A stretch of 64,000 bases of DNA from Actinocatenispora rupis (lineage in GTDB: Bacteria; Actinomycetota; Actinomycetes; Mycobacteriales; Micromonosporaceae). A program made the position numbers and the translations under genes. Shown piece by piece: positions 1 through 8,523 of the stretch (position 1 is the first letter of the stretch; every line of letters starts with the position of its first letter). The DNA lies in the NCBI RefSeq assembly GCF_016861975.1, contig NZ_BOMB01000024.1:62001-126000 (forward strand), given 5' to 3'. The notes under the pieces were generated by a model. It was not told where the DNA came from and made no database searches. It saw only the letters and a program-made list of their open reading frames with translations.

Positions 1-273
1 CTCACCACGTACAAGGGGCTCGCCGCCGCGATCATCGCGAGTACGGGGGAGGACCACTCCGCGCTGGCGCACGCCTGCGACCCGATCCACGACACCGGCG
101 CCACGCTCGTCACCCGCGCTCAGTCGGCCGGTACGGTCCGCGCCGACGTCACCGCCGCCGACATCCACCGGATGGTCCACGGCATCGCGCTGATCACCGA
201 GAACCTGCCCGACCGCGACGACGCCGCCCGCCGGATGCTCGCCGTCCTCACCGCCGGCCTGCGTACGCCCTGA
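1..273 (+). CDS. TetR-family regulator, C-terminal part (5' end outside window)
   Basis: Frame 1 is open from the first base to a TGA at 271-273, giving the last 90 residues of a protein whose start lies upstream. The residues look like the helical ligand-binding half of a TetR-type repressor: a segment around residues 50-70 reads AADIHRMVHGIALITE and is followed by a short Arg-rich helix ending GLRTP. No helix-turn-helix is visible because that half is missing. The next gene lies on the opposite strand and converges on it. The family call rests on the general pattern of the C-terminal helices and is moderate. Confidence 0.6.
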   Translation, partial: LTTYKGLAAAIIASTGEDHSALAHACDPIHDTGATLVTRAQSAGTVRADVTAADIHRMVHGIALITENLPDRDDAARRMLAVLTAGLRTP

Positions 274-312
274 CCACGGTGGCGCCGGGCGCCGCGGAAC
301 CGGCGCGGCCCG

Positions 313-1485
313 TCAGAAGTGTTCGAGCAGGAACGGGGTGGCGCGCGGGAACAGGACACGCAGCGCGTCCGCGGTCGGCGCGTCGAGCGTGCCGTACCCG
401 CGGAGCGGCAGGTCGGCCGGGTCGAGCACGCCGTACACCAGCGCGGCGAGGCCGTGGCCGGTCAGCTCGGCGGTCGGCGTACCGCCGGGGTGGACCGACA
501 GGGTGCCGTTGCCGGCGAACGTCCACACCCCTCCGACCAAGTCGTCCACCACCCGGACGGTGACCTCGCCCGTACCGACGGGGATGCCGGCGAGGCCGGG
601 CACGGACAGCACGCGGACCATCGGCGCGGGCTCGTGCAGCGGCGCCTGCCGGGACCGGACGGTCACGTCGATGTCGGTCACCCAGGTCGCCGGCTCGTCG
701 ACCGGACGCAGCGGCAGCGACACCGTCGTCACCTGGTCGGTGTGCCGGGCCAGCCAGCCGAGCAGCAGCGTGCGCGCCACCGCCCCGTCGTACTGGAAGC
801 GCTGCACGGACAGCTCCCCGCCGTACTCCCGGATCTCGTACGTCAGGTAGCCGGCGGGGCGGCCGTCGACCCGGGCCACCGCGGCCCACGTACGGTCGTC
901 GGCGTGGGCGGCGGCCAGCTCGGGGTCGGCCCGCAGCGCCATGCCGTGCGTGGTGCGCTGCGCGGCCTCGGTCACCGCGCGGACGTCGGCGGCCACCTCC
1001 GGCAACCGGGTCAACGTCACCTCACCCGGTACGTCCGCGCGCAGCAGCGGGGCGAGGTCGGCCGGGTGCAGCGTGGCCCGCGGCTCCGCGCCGATCCCCA
1101 CGTACCCGAAACGCTCGTAGAACGACGCCCGGAACGGGTACAGCGCGCTGACCACCTGGCCCTGGTCGCGCATGTCGGCCAGCACGTGCGTGAGCATCTC
1201 GCGGGCGAACCCGCGCCGCCGCCCGGCCGGATGCGTCGCCACCCCGGCGACTCCACCCATCGGCAGCAGCGCACCCCGTACGTTCTGGGTCATCTCGACG
1301 ACCGTGGCGGTGGAGCGCGGCTCCCCGTCGTCGAACAGCACGTGCACCCGCCGGTGTCCGATCGACAGGTGCCGGCGCAGCTCGGTGAGGTCGTCGGTGC
1401 GCGGACTCGCCTCGAACGCGTACGCGGTGAGCGGCCGCCCGAAACGCAGCCGCTCCTCGCCCTCGACCAGCCGGATCTCGGTCAC
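313..1485 (-). CDS. Eis-like GNAT N-acetyltransferase
   Basis: A 390-residue protein that resembles the actinobacterial Eis family: an N-terminal GNAT acetyltransferase domain (acetyl-CoA loop around RRRGFAREM, residues 95-105), a central second GNAT-like fold and a C-terminal SCP2-like domain ending LLEHF. Family members acetylate amines, and some inactivate aminoglycosides. GTG is the start, 10 nt after the stop of the DUF3043 gene, so the two are probably cotranscribed. The free C-terminal carboxylate, needed in Eis as the catalytic base, is supplied by Phe here. The substrate cannot be read from the sequence. Confidence 0.85.
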   Translation of the reverse strand: MTEIRLVEGEERLRFGRPLTAYAFEASPRTDDLTELRRHLSIGHRRVHVLFDDGEPRSTATVVEMTQNVRGALLPMGGVAGVATHPAGRRRGFAREMLTHVLADMRDQGQVVSALYPFRASFYERFGYVGIGAEPRATLHPADLAPLLRADVPGEVTLTRLPEVAADVRAVTEAAQRTTHGMALRADPELAAAHADDRTWAAVARVDGRPAGYLTYEIREYGGELSVQRFQYDGAVARTLLLGWLARHTDQVTTVSLPLRPVDEPATWVTDIDVTVRSRQAPLHEPAPMVRVLSVPGLAGIPVGTGEVTVRVVDDLVGGVWTFAGNGTLSVHPGGTPTAELTGHGLAALVYGVLDPADLPLRGYGTLDAPTADALRVLFPRATPFLLEHF

Positions 1486-1495
1486 CCGGGCCCCC

Positions 1496-2116
1496 CTACG
1501 GACGCTCGCCGATCTTGACCTTCGGGTTCGGCATCCGCAGCTTGCGGAACGTGATCGAGCGCATGATCGCGTACCAGTAGAGCCCGCCGAAGCGGACCTG
1601 CGACTTCGGGTACTTCGCCTTCACGGTCTTGCGCACCCGCCGGCAGACCAGCACGCAGTCGGCGATGAAGATCACGGCCAGCGCGTACCACAGGAACTGG
1701 GTGACCAGCCGGACGACCGGCGGCATGCCCTGCGACGTGCCGATCAGGATGACCAGGGCGGCGATCAGGAAGTAGCTCCCGACGTTGCGCCGCGAGTCGA
1801 CGACGTCGCGCACCAGCGCGCGCTCGGGGCCGCGGTCGCGGGCCGGCAGGTACCGCTCGTCGCCGGCCATCATCTTCTGCCGGGCCTCGGACCGCTCCAC
1901 GCGCTGCCGCTCACGCAGCCGGCGCGCGGCCTCCTTGCGGTCGGCCGGCGGCGCCTCCGCGGAACGCTTCTGCGCGTCCTTCCGCTTCGGGGTCGGCCGC
2001 CCCTTCTTCTCCGTGTACGCCTTCGGGCGCGCGCCCGCCTCGACCGGTGGCGTGTCGTCCGCGCCGTCCGGTTCGGTGGCGGCGGGCTCGGTCTTGCGCT
2101 TGAACAGGGAGGGCAC
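1496..2116 (-). CDS. DUF3043 membrane protein
   Basis: A 206-residue protein starting at GTG 2116 (V-P-S-L-F-K-R-K). The frame is open further upstream, but that extension is Arg-rich with no ribosome site. Residues 1-95 are charged and Lys/Arg-rich, probably cytosolic. Two hydrophobic helices follow (about 112-132, YFLIAALVILIGTSQG, and 142-162, LWYALAVIFIADCVLV), and a basic tail ends KVKIGERP. This is the pattern of the actinobacterial DUF3043 family, whose genes are commonly found beside cytochrome oxidase and bc1 genes, as here. The function is unknown. Confidence 0.85.
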   Translation of the reverse strand: MPSLFKRKTEPAATEPDGADDTPPVEAGARPKAYTEKKGRPTPKRKDAQKRSAEAPPADRKEAARRLRERQRVERSEARQKMMAGDERYLPARDRGPERALVRDVVDSRRNVGSYFLIAALVILIGTSQGMPPVVRLVTQFLWYALAVIFIADCVLVCRRVRKTVKAKYPKSQVRFGGLYWYAIMRSITFRKLRMPNPKVKIGERP

Positions 2117-2135
2117 GCACGAAGGGTAGCCGGAA

Positions 2136-3818
2136 TCAGCGTGCCGCTTCCACCGGGCCACCGGCGGCCAGGCGTACCGGTCCGGTCGACGACGGCATGC
2201 CCGGGCCCTCGACCGTCGCACCCAGCGCCGCGAGCTTCGCACCGAAGTCCTCGTACCCACGGTCGATCAGGTTGACGCCGAAGACGCGGGAGGTGCCCTC
2301 GGCGGCCAGCGCCGCGATGAAATGGCTGAACCCGCCGCGCAGGTCCGGAATGACCAGGTCGGCCGCCTGCAGCTTGCTCGGCCCGGAGATCACCGCCGAG
2401 TGCCGGAAGTTCCGCTGGCCGAACCGGCACGGCGTCGACCCCAGGCAGTCCGAGTACAGCTGGATCGTGGCGCCCATGCTGACCAGCGCGTCCGTGAAAC
2501 CGAGCCGGTTCTCGTACACGGTCTCGTGGACGATCGACAGGCCGCGCGCCTGGGTCAGCGCCACCACGAGCGGCTGCTGCCAGTCCGTCATGAAGCCGGG
2601 ATGCACGTCCGTCTCCAGGGCCACCGCCCGCAGGTCGCCGCCCGGATGCCAGAACCGGATCCCGCCGTCGGTCGGCGAGTCGTCCACCTCGAACTCGCCG
2701 CCCACCGACCGGAACACGTTCAGGAACGTCATCAGGTCCGCCTGCCGCGCCCCGCGTACCGTCACGTCGCCGCGGGTGGCCAGCGCCGCGCACGCCCAGC
2801 TCGCCGTCTCCAACCGGTCCGGCAGCGGACGGTGCCGGTAGCCGCGCAGCCGCGGTACGCCCTCGATCCGGATCACCCGGTCGGTGTGGATCGTGATGAT
2901 CGCGCCCATCTTCTGGAGCACCGCGATCAGGTCGCAGATCTCCGGCTCCACCGCCGCGTTGCGCAGCTCGGTGATGCCCTCCGCGCGCACCGCGGTCAGC
3001 AGGATCTGCTCCGTCGCCCCCACACTCGGGTACGGCAGCGTCAGCTTCGTACCGCGCAGCCCGGCCGGCGCCGTGATGTCCAGCCCCTGCGGCGTCTTCT
3101 CCACCGTCGCGCCCATCGCGCGCAACGCGTCCAGGTGGAAGTCGATCGGCCGGTCACCGATCCGGCACCCACCCAGGTCCGGGATGAACGCGTGCCCCAG
3201 CCGGTGCAGCAGCGGCCCGCAGAACAGGATCGGGATGCGGCTCGACCCGGCGTGCACGTTGATCTCGTCGACGTTCGCGCTCTCCACGTTGGACGGGTCG
3301 AGCGTGATCCGCCCGTCCGGACCCGCCGTCACGTGCACGCCGTGCAGGTTCAGCAGCCCCGACACGACCTCCACGTCGCGGATCGCGGGCACGTCGTACA
3401 AGGTGCTCGGGGTCTCGCCGAGCAGCGCCGCCACCATCGCCTTGGAGACCAGGTTCTTCGCCCCGCGTACCCGGATCTCGCCGTGCAGCGGCGTACCGCC
3501 CCGCACCACGAGCTGGTCCTCCGGGGCCAGCAACGACCCGTCCGCGAACGACACCGGCCGCTCCGCCACCGCCGTACCCCGCGCCGCAGTACGCGGCGGC
3601 GTCCCGTGCGCCACCGACTCGCCGCTCCCTCCGGAGAACGCCGCGGGTGCGGTCCGGTCTCCGCTCTGTGCGGATGGTTCGCTGCGGCCTTCGGCGAGTG
3701 CCGTGGTCGGGGGTGCGGGTGGCTGCCTCCGGTCTCCGCGCTGCGCTGTCGGTTCGCTGCGGCCTTCGGCGAGTGCCGTGGTCGGGGGTGCGGGTGGCTG
3801 CCTCCGGTCTCCGCTCAC
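2136..3818 (-). CDS. MurA-family UDP-GlcNAc 1-carboxyvinyltransferase with a repeat-bearing N-terminal extension
   Basis: A 560-residue protein. From residue 103 it follows the EPSP-synthase-like fold of MurA, which transfers enolpyruvate from PEP to UDP-GlcNAc in the first committed step of peptidoglycan synthesis. The conserved KN pair in RGAKN and the catalytic-loop Cys218 in GGCRIGDRP are present, so PEP chemistry and fosfomycin sensitivity are expected. GTG 3818 is fixed as the start by a strong AAGGAGGAG 5 nt upstream. The first 100 residues are unusual: two nearly identical 25-residue repeats (GDRRQPPAPPTTALAEGRSE) plus a decayed third copy. It could be a second MurA paralogue rather than the housekeeping one. 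Confidence 0.85.
   Translation of the reverse strand: MSGDRRQPPAPPTTALAEGRSEPTAQRGDRRQPPAPPTTALAEGRSEPSAQSGDRTAPAAFSGGSGESVAHGTPPRTAARGTAVAERPVSFADGSLLAPEDQLVVRGGTPLHGEIRVRGAKNLVSKAMVAALLGETPSTLYDVPAIRDVEVVSGLLNLHGVHVTAGPDGRITLDPSNVESANVDEINVHAGSSRIPILFCGPLLHRLGHAFIPDLGGCRIGDRPIDFHLDALRAMGATVEKTPQGLDITAPAGLRGTKLTLPYPSVGATEQILLTAVRAEGITELRNAAVEPEICDLIAVLQKMGAIITIHTDRVIRIEGVPRLRGYRHRPLPDRLETASWACAALATRGDVTVRGARQADLMTFLNVFRSVGGEFEVDDSPTDGGIRFWHPGGDLRAVALETDVHPGFMTDWQQPLVVALTQARGLSIVHETVYENRLGFTDALVSMGATIQLYSDCLGSTPCRFGQRNFRHSAVISGPSKLQAADLVIPDLRGGFSHFIAALAAEGTSRVFGVNLIDRGYEDFGAKLAALGATVEGPGMPSSTGPVRLAAGGPVEAAR
3601..3815. repeat. 75-bp tandem repeat inside the murA-like gene
   Basis: Two copies (from 3676 and from 3751) share about 64 identical bases beginning GGTTCGCTGCGGCCTTCGGC, spaced 75 bp apart. 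A third, diverged copy lies at about 3601-3675, recognisable by CGGTCTCCGC and GGTTCGCT. The period is 25 codons, so copy number can change without breaking the frame. Confidence 0.85.
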
Positions 3819-4192
3819 GGCATCTCCTCCTTGGTTGCTCGCGGGACGTACGCCGGGCCGCCGTGGCCCGGGCCGGACCTTAGCGGTTCCGTTACCGAAC
3901 GCAGCCATCCACGCGCCGACGCGTGATGAATCCCCCACTCCGACCCGGGCCGCAACCGCCGCGGGCAATCCGTCGTCGTACCCTCCGCGCACCGCGCCGG
4001 ACCTGCCGGTACGCCCGAAGTCCGCCATGCCGGAAACCGCCGGTCGCCGGTGCGTCGCCGGTCGGCTCCGCGGGACACCGGACGGGACCTCTCCTCACTG
4101 TCCGCTCAGATCGGGCGCGGCGCGTGCCGACTGCCGGAACCGCGTCACCCGGCAGTGGTACGACCTGTCGGGCGTGCGGTTGACTGCCTCCC
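3819..4192. other. 374-bp divergent intergenic region
   Basis: Lies between the divergently transcribed murA-like and glycerate kinase genes and must hold both promoters. The murA ribosome site is at 3824-3832. I see no convincing -10/-35 pair, no riboswitch-like stem and no small gene; the short open frames here are Arg/Pro-rich and lack ribosome sites. Confidence 0.5.
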
Positions 4193-5308
4193 ATGCGCGT
4201 ACTGATCTGTCCCGACAAGTTCGCCGGCACGCTGAGCGCCCCCGAGGCCGCCGACGCGATCGCCGCCGGCTGGCACGACTCCGCGCCCGACGCCGACGTC
4301 GACCGCCGCCCGCTCGCCGACGGTGGGCCGGGCTTCCTCGACGTACTCGACGCGTCGCTGTCCGGTACCCGGGTGCCGGTGCGGACCGTCGACCCGCTCG
4401 GCCGTTCCGTCGACGGCTGGCTGCTCGTCGTCGGCGACACCGCGTACGTGGAGAGCGCCCAGGCGTGCGGCCTGCACCTGGTCACCGCCGAGGAGCGCGA
4501 CCCGAATCGGACCACGTCGTACGGGCTGGGGCTGCTGCTGGCGGCGGCGGCCGAGGCGGGCGCGCGTACCGCGGTGGTCGGGTTGGGTGGGTCGGCGACC
4601 AACGACGCCGGGGCCGGGATGCTCGCCGCGCTCGGTGCCGCGCCGGTCGACGACGCCGGGCGGGTCCTGCCGTACGGCGGGGCCGCGTTGACGCACGTCG
4701 CCGGCCTGTCGGGGGTACCGGTGCTGCGGCAGATGGCGCTGGTCGCGGCGACCGACGTGGACAACCCGCTGACCGGGCTGCACGGCGCGAGTTCGGTGTT
4801 CGGCCCGCAGAAGGGCGCCGACCGCGCCGACGTCCTGCTGCTCGACGACGCCCTCACCCGGTACGCCCGGGTCCTGGTCCGGGACGTACCCGGGTGCCCG
4901 CCGGACGTGGCCGAGCTGCCCGGTGCGGGTGCGGCCGGCGGACTCGGCGCCGCCCTGTACGCGCTGGGCGGCCGCCGCGAGTCCGGCGCCGGCCTGGTAC
5001 GTACGGCGGTGGGGTTGGACGCGGCGCTCGACGAGTGCGACCTCGTCGTGACGGGGGAGGGGTCGTTCGACTTCCAGTCGCTGCGCGGCAAGCTGCCCGC
5101 GGTGGTGGCGGCGGCCGCGGCCGAGCGCGGCGTACCGTGCCTGGTGCTCGCCGGGCGGGTGGACGTCGGCCGGCGCGAGTCCGCCGCGGCGGGCATCGAG
5201 GCGGCGTACTCGGTGGTCGAGCAGGTGGGCGGGGTCGAGGCGGCGATGGCCCAGCCGTACGCGGGGCTGCGCGCGCTGGCCGCACGGGTCGCCGGACAGT
5301 GGGCCTGA
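4193..5308 (+). CDS. glycerate kinase
   Basis: A 371-residue enzyme of the GarK/GlxK family that phosphorylates D-glycerate with ATP, feeding it into lower glycolysis. The N-terminal signature MRVLICPDKFAGTLSA is diagnostic; a Gly-rich GLGGSATNDAGAGML stretch (about residue 130) and the late VVTGEGSFDFQSL motif complete the family pattern. Length matches the family. It starts at ATG 4193 and is followed 216 bp later by erpA on the same strand. Confidence 0.93.
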   Translation: MRVLICPDKFAGTLSAPEAADAIAAGWHDSAPDADVDRRPLADGGPGFLDVLDASLSGTRVPVRTVDPLGRSVDGWLLVVGDTAYVESAQACGLHLVTAEERDPNRTTSYGLGLLLAAAAEAGARTAVVGLGGSATNDAGAGMLAALGAAPVDDAGRVLPYGGAALTHVAGLSGVPVLRQMALVAATDVDNPLTGLHGASSVFGPQKGADRADVLLLDDALTRYARVLVRDVPGCPPDVAELPGAGAAGGLGAALYALGGRRESGAGLVRTAVGLDAALDECDLVVTGEGSFDFQSLRGKLPAVVAAAAAERGVPCLVLAGRVDVGRRESAAAGIEAAYSVVEQVGGVEAAMAQPYAGLRALAARVAGQWA

Positions 5309-5401
5309 GTACCGCGAACCGGACATACCCACCGTGAGTCCGTGACTGCGGGGCAGCTCACTGGACGAGCCGAAATGCTGTGCGACTATGGGAATGCATG
5401 C

Positions 5402-5415
5402 CAACGGCGCCGTTG
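5402..5415. promoter_or_regulatory. 14-bp perfect palindrome upstream of erpA
   Basis: CAACGGCGCCGTTG is a perfect inverted repeat about 110 bp before the erpA start. It fits a homodimeric regulator site, but I do not recognise the regulator. Around it, CGCCAGGTG (5420-5428) and CACCTGGCG (5478-5486) could pair in an mRNA leader. Confidence 0.35.
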
Positions 5416-5524
5416 TTCACGCCAGGTGGCAGGCGGGCCACGGCCCGCACGGCTGGGAGGTGCCCCGCGACGGGCACACCTGGCGGACAGCGACGACACG
5501 ACCGACCGGCGCAGGGAGCACCAC

Positions 5525-5881
5525 GTGACTGTTCAGCAGACCACCGAGACCACGTCCGACGGGATCCAACTCACCGACGGCGCGGCGGAGAAGGTCAAGG
5601 CACTGCTCGACCAGGAGGGCCGGGACGACCTGCGGCTGCGGGTCGCGGTCCAGCCGGGCGGCTGCTCCGGCCTGCGGTACCAGCTCTTCTTCGACGAGCG
5701 TTCGTTGGACGGCGACGTCGTCAAGGACTTCGGCGGCGTCGGCGTCGTCGTCGACCGGATGAGCGTGCCGTACCTGTCGGGCGCGACCATCGACTTCGTC
5801 GACCGCATCGACCGCCAGGGCTTCACCATCGACAACCCGAACGCGACGGGTTCCTGCGCCTGCGGCGACTCGTTCCACTGA
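5525..5881 (+). CDS. erpA: A-type iron-sulfur carrier protein (ErpA/HesB family)
   Basis: A 118-residue A-type carrier that passes Fe-S clusters to apo-proteins. The three cluster ligands are present: Cys47 (PGGCSGLRY) and Cys111/Cys113 (GSCACGDSF). GTG 5525 is chosen because GGGAG lies 7 nt upstream and the family begins here; the frame is open for 61 more codons upstream, but they look non-coding. An iron-sulfur carrier beside the Rieske-containing bc1 genes is a conserved actinobacterial arrangement (Rv2204c in M. tuberculosis). A strong terminator follows. Confidence 0.95.
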   Translation: MTVQQTTETTSDGIQLTDGAAEKVKALLDQEGRDDLRLRVAVQPGGCSGLRYQLFFDERSLDGDVVKDFGGVGVVVDRMSVPYLSGATIDFVDRIDRQGFTIDNPNATGSCACGDSFH

Positions 5882-5906
5882 CCGTCGAGCGCTGACAGAC
5901 CCATCC

Positions 5907-5938
5907 GGCGCGGGGCATCATGTGCCCCGCGCCGTTTT
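5907..5938 (+). terminator. Rho-independent terminator after erpA
   Basis: An 11-bp perfect stem (GGCGCGGGGCA with TGCCCCGCGCC) and a 5-nt loop, followed by GTTTT. It begins 25 nt after the erpA stop. Confidence 0.85.
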
Positions 5939-6035
5939 GCGTCCGCTCCGGCCGATGCTGCGGCGTGTCGCCTGGTCCGGCGCCGCGGGCGTACCCGTTG
6001 GTCGGCGGTGGCGTCGGCTGACATGATCGTCGGCT

Positions 6036-7208
6036 GTGAGTACGCACGAGTCCGCGGTCGGCCGGCACGCGAGCTGGCTGGAGCTGTTCTTCGACCTCGT
6101 CGCGGTCGCGGCGGTGGCGCAGCTCGCCCACCGGTTGCACGGCGAGGTGGGCCCGTCCGACGTGGGCCTGTTCGTCCTGCTGTACCTGGCGGTCTGGATG
6201 TGCTGGTCGGCGTTCACGCTGTACGCCAACGTCGCCCGCGAGCGCACCCGCCGCCGGTCGATGCTCGCCGCGATGTTCGTCATCGCGATCATGGCGGCGG
6301 CGATCCCCGAGGCGACCGGGCCGCGCGCCGTCGTCTTCATCGTCACGTACGTGGTGGTCCGCGCGCTGGGCGCCCGAACCTGGCAGGGCACCGGCACCCA
6401 CCTGACGGCGTGGCCGTCGGTACAGGGCCTGATCGGGGTGCTGCCGTGGGTGGCGTCGATCTGGGTCGACCCGCCCGGCCGGTACGTGCTGTGGACCGTC
6501 GGCCTGGCCATCGACATCGTGCTGCCGCTGCTCGCGAACGCGGAGCGGCGCGTCCCGCGCTTCGCCCAGCGGTTGATCGAACAGCAGGCCGAACGCGAGG
6601 GCCGGGCCGCGCCGGACATGTCGACCCTCGTACCTCGGCCGGCGGAGCTGGACCTGCCGCACCTGGCCGAACGGCTCGGCCTCTTCCTGATCATCGTGCT
6701 GGGCGAGGCCGTACTCCAGGTCGTGTCGGCGGCGGCGGAGCTGCCCTGGACGGCGGGCCTGATCGCCGTCGCGCTGGGTGGGTTCGCGCTGCTCGCGGGC
6801 ATCTGGTGGCCGATGTTCCGGTACGGCCTGGTCGGTAGCGCCGGCCGGATGCTGCCGGTACGGCTGGCGATGCCGCTGCACTTCCTCACCGCGGCGGGTA
6901 TCACCGCGCTCGCGGTCGGACTGGGTGGCCTGGTCGCCCATCCGGTCGGTCCCGCGCCCGTCGCCGACCGGTGGCTGCTGTGCGGTGGTCTGGCGGCGTG
7001 GGGCCTGTCCGGGATCCTCGGCGCGCCGCGGGCCGGGCGTACCCACTGGCTGCTGGTGGCGGGGGCGCCGGGACTCGTCCTGACGCTCGGCCTCGGCGCG
7101 TTCGGTGCGCGGCTGCCCGGCGTGGCCCTGGTCTGGCTGCTCGTCGTCGTGGTCGGCGGGCACCTGGGGTACGGCATGCGCCTCGATCGCCGTGCCGTGA
7201 CGGCCTGA
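6036..7208 (+). CDS. low-temperature-requirement A (LtrA) family membrane protein
   Basis: A 390-residue polytopic membrane protein. It opens with the LtrA-family pattern HASWLELFFDLVAVAAVAQLA, then has roughly ten hydrophobic segments; the ERLGLFLIIVLGEAVLQ segment near residue 210 is the second family hallmark. LtrA proteins were named from Listeria growth at low temperature; their transport substrate is not known. GTG 6036 is the start. A terminator upstream separates it from erpA, so it is probably transcribed alone. Confidence 0.85.
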   Translation: MSTHESAVGRHASWLELFFDLVAVAAVAQLAHRLHGEVGPSDVGLFVLLYLAVWMCWSAFTLYANVARERTRRRSMLAAMFVIAIMAAAIPEATGPRAVVFIVTYVVVRALGARTWQGTGTHLTAWPSVQGLIGVLPWVASIWVDPPGRYVLWTVGLAIDIVLPLLANAERRVPRFAQRLIEQQAEREGRAAPDMSTLVPRPAELDLPHLAERLGLFLIIVLGEAVLQVVSAAAELPWTAGLIAVALGGFALLAGIWWPMFRYGLVGSAGRMLPVRLAMPLHFLTAAGITALAVGLGGLVAHPVGPAPVADRWLLCGGLAAWGLSGILGAPRAGRTHWLLVAGAPGLVLTLGLGAFGARLPGVALVWLLVVVVGGHLGYGMRLDRRAVTA

Positions 7209-7344
7209 CCCGCGCCACCCGGTACGCGGCGCGGCATTTGTGCGGGTACGGTTCCCGGCGGCGGGGCGTGAACGCGCGACGAACGGCCGGTACGCTGGCG
7301 CGGCGCCCAGTTGGCCGAGAGGTAACCGTCCGGAAGGTTCCGTC

Positions 7345-8322
7345 ATGAAGATCGCCGTCGCTGGATCGATCGCCACCGACCACCTGATGCACTTCCCGGG
7401 TCGGTTCGCCGACCAGTTGCTGCCCGACCAGCTGCACCAGGTGTCGCTGTCGTTCCTGGTCGACGAGCTGGAGGTACGCCGCGGCGGGGTCGCCGCCAAC
7501 ATCGCGTTCGGGATGGCGCAGCTCGGGCTGAGCCCGGTGCTGGTCGGCGCGGTGGGCTCGGACTTCGCCGACTACCGCGGCTGGTTGGAGCGGCACGGCG
7601 TCGACTGCGCCTCCGTGTACGTGTCGGAGACCGCGCACACCGCCCGTTTCGTCTGCACCACCGACGAGGACATGTGCCAGATCGCCTCGTTCTACGCGGG
7701 TGCGATGGCCGAGGCGCGCAACATCGAGCTGCAGCCGGTCGTGGACCGGTTCGCCGGCCTCGACCTGGTCTTGGTCGGTGCGGACGACCCGGAGGCGATG
7801 CTGCGGCACTCCGACGAGTGCCGGGAACGGGGGCTGCGGTTCGCCGCCGACCCGTCGCAGCAGCTGGCCCGGATGTCCGGGCCGGACGCGATCCGGCTCA
7901 TCGACGGCGCCGACTTCCTGCTCACCAACGACTACGAGAAGAGTCTGCTGGAGCAGAAGACCGGGCTCACCGAGGCCGAGATCCTGGACCGGGTCAAGGT
8001 GCAGGTCACCACGCTCGGCAAGGACGGCGCCCGGATCACCGGCAAGGGCATGGAGCCGGTGCACGTACCGGTGGCGAAGGAGATCGCCGCGCACGACCCG
8101 ACGGGCGTCGGTGACGGCTTCCGCGCCGGGTTCTTCGCCGGCCTGTCGTGGGGCCTGTCGCTGGAACGTTCCGCGCAGGTCGGCAGCATGCTCGCCACGA
8201 TGGTGCTGGAGACCGTCGGCACCCAGGAGTACGTGGTGAAGCCGGTCGACTTCGTCGCCCGGCTGGCCGAGTCGTACGGCGACGAGTGCGCCGACGAGGT
8301 GCGCGGTCACCTGCCGGAGTGA
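7345..8322 (+). CDS. adoK: adenosine kinase (PfkB/ribokinase fold)
   Basis: A 325-residue PfkB-family kinase. The sequence closely follows mycobacterial AdoK (Rv2202c): MKIAVAGSIATDHLM at the start, ETAHTARF (about 97-104), IASFYAGAMSEAR-like text, and the catalytic DPTGVGDGFRAG with Asp257 as the expected base. The enzyme would phosphorylate adenosine to AMP in purine salvage. ATG 7345 is used; the open frame extends 35 codons upstream but without a ribosome site. Position between erpA and ctaC is the same as in M. tuberculosis. Adenosine specificity is inferred from similarity. Confidence 0.9.
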   Translation: MKIAVAGSIATDHLMHFPGRFADQLLPDQLHQVSLSFLVDELEVRRGGVAANIAFGMAQLGLSPVLVGAVGSDFADYRGWLERHGVDCASVYVSETAHTARFVCTTDEDMCQIASFYAGAMAEARNIELQPVVDRFAGLDLVLVGADDPEAMLRHSDECRERGLRFAADPSQQLARMSGPDAIRLIDGADFLLTNDYEKSLLEQKTGLTEAEILDRVKVQVTTLGKDGARITGKGMEPVHVPVAKEIAAHDPTGVGDGFRAGFFAGLSWGLSLERSAQVGSMLATMVLETVGTQEYVVKPVDFVARLAESYGDECADEVRGHLPE

Positions 8323-8329
8323 CCTGGTC

Positions 8330-8365
8330 GGCGCCCCGCGACCGGCACGCGGGGCGCCGAATTTC
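8330..8365 (+). terminator. terminator after adoK
   Basis: An 11-bp perfect stem (GGCGCCCCGCG with CGCGGGGCGCC), a 7-nt loop, then GAATTT. It starts 8 nt past the adoK stop. Confidence 0.8.
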
Positions 8366-8523
8366 GGCCAACCACCATCGAACGACGTTCGTACCCCATC
8401 GGCGTGCGGTCGGTGCAGGTCGAGTAATCTTCCGACCGTTGGCGACACCAGTCGCCGCACCATGTCCCGGCGGTCGGGCACGTTGACAGCCAGGATCGTT
8501 ACCGCAGAGGAAGGCAGGAGCAG

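Noticed and set aside
8483-8523. TTGACA as -35 of a ctaC promoter
   Set aside because: No -10-like hexamer lies 16-19 bp downstream before the ribosome site.
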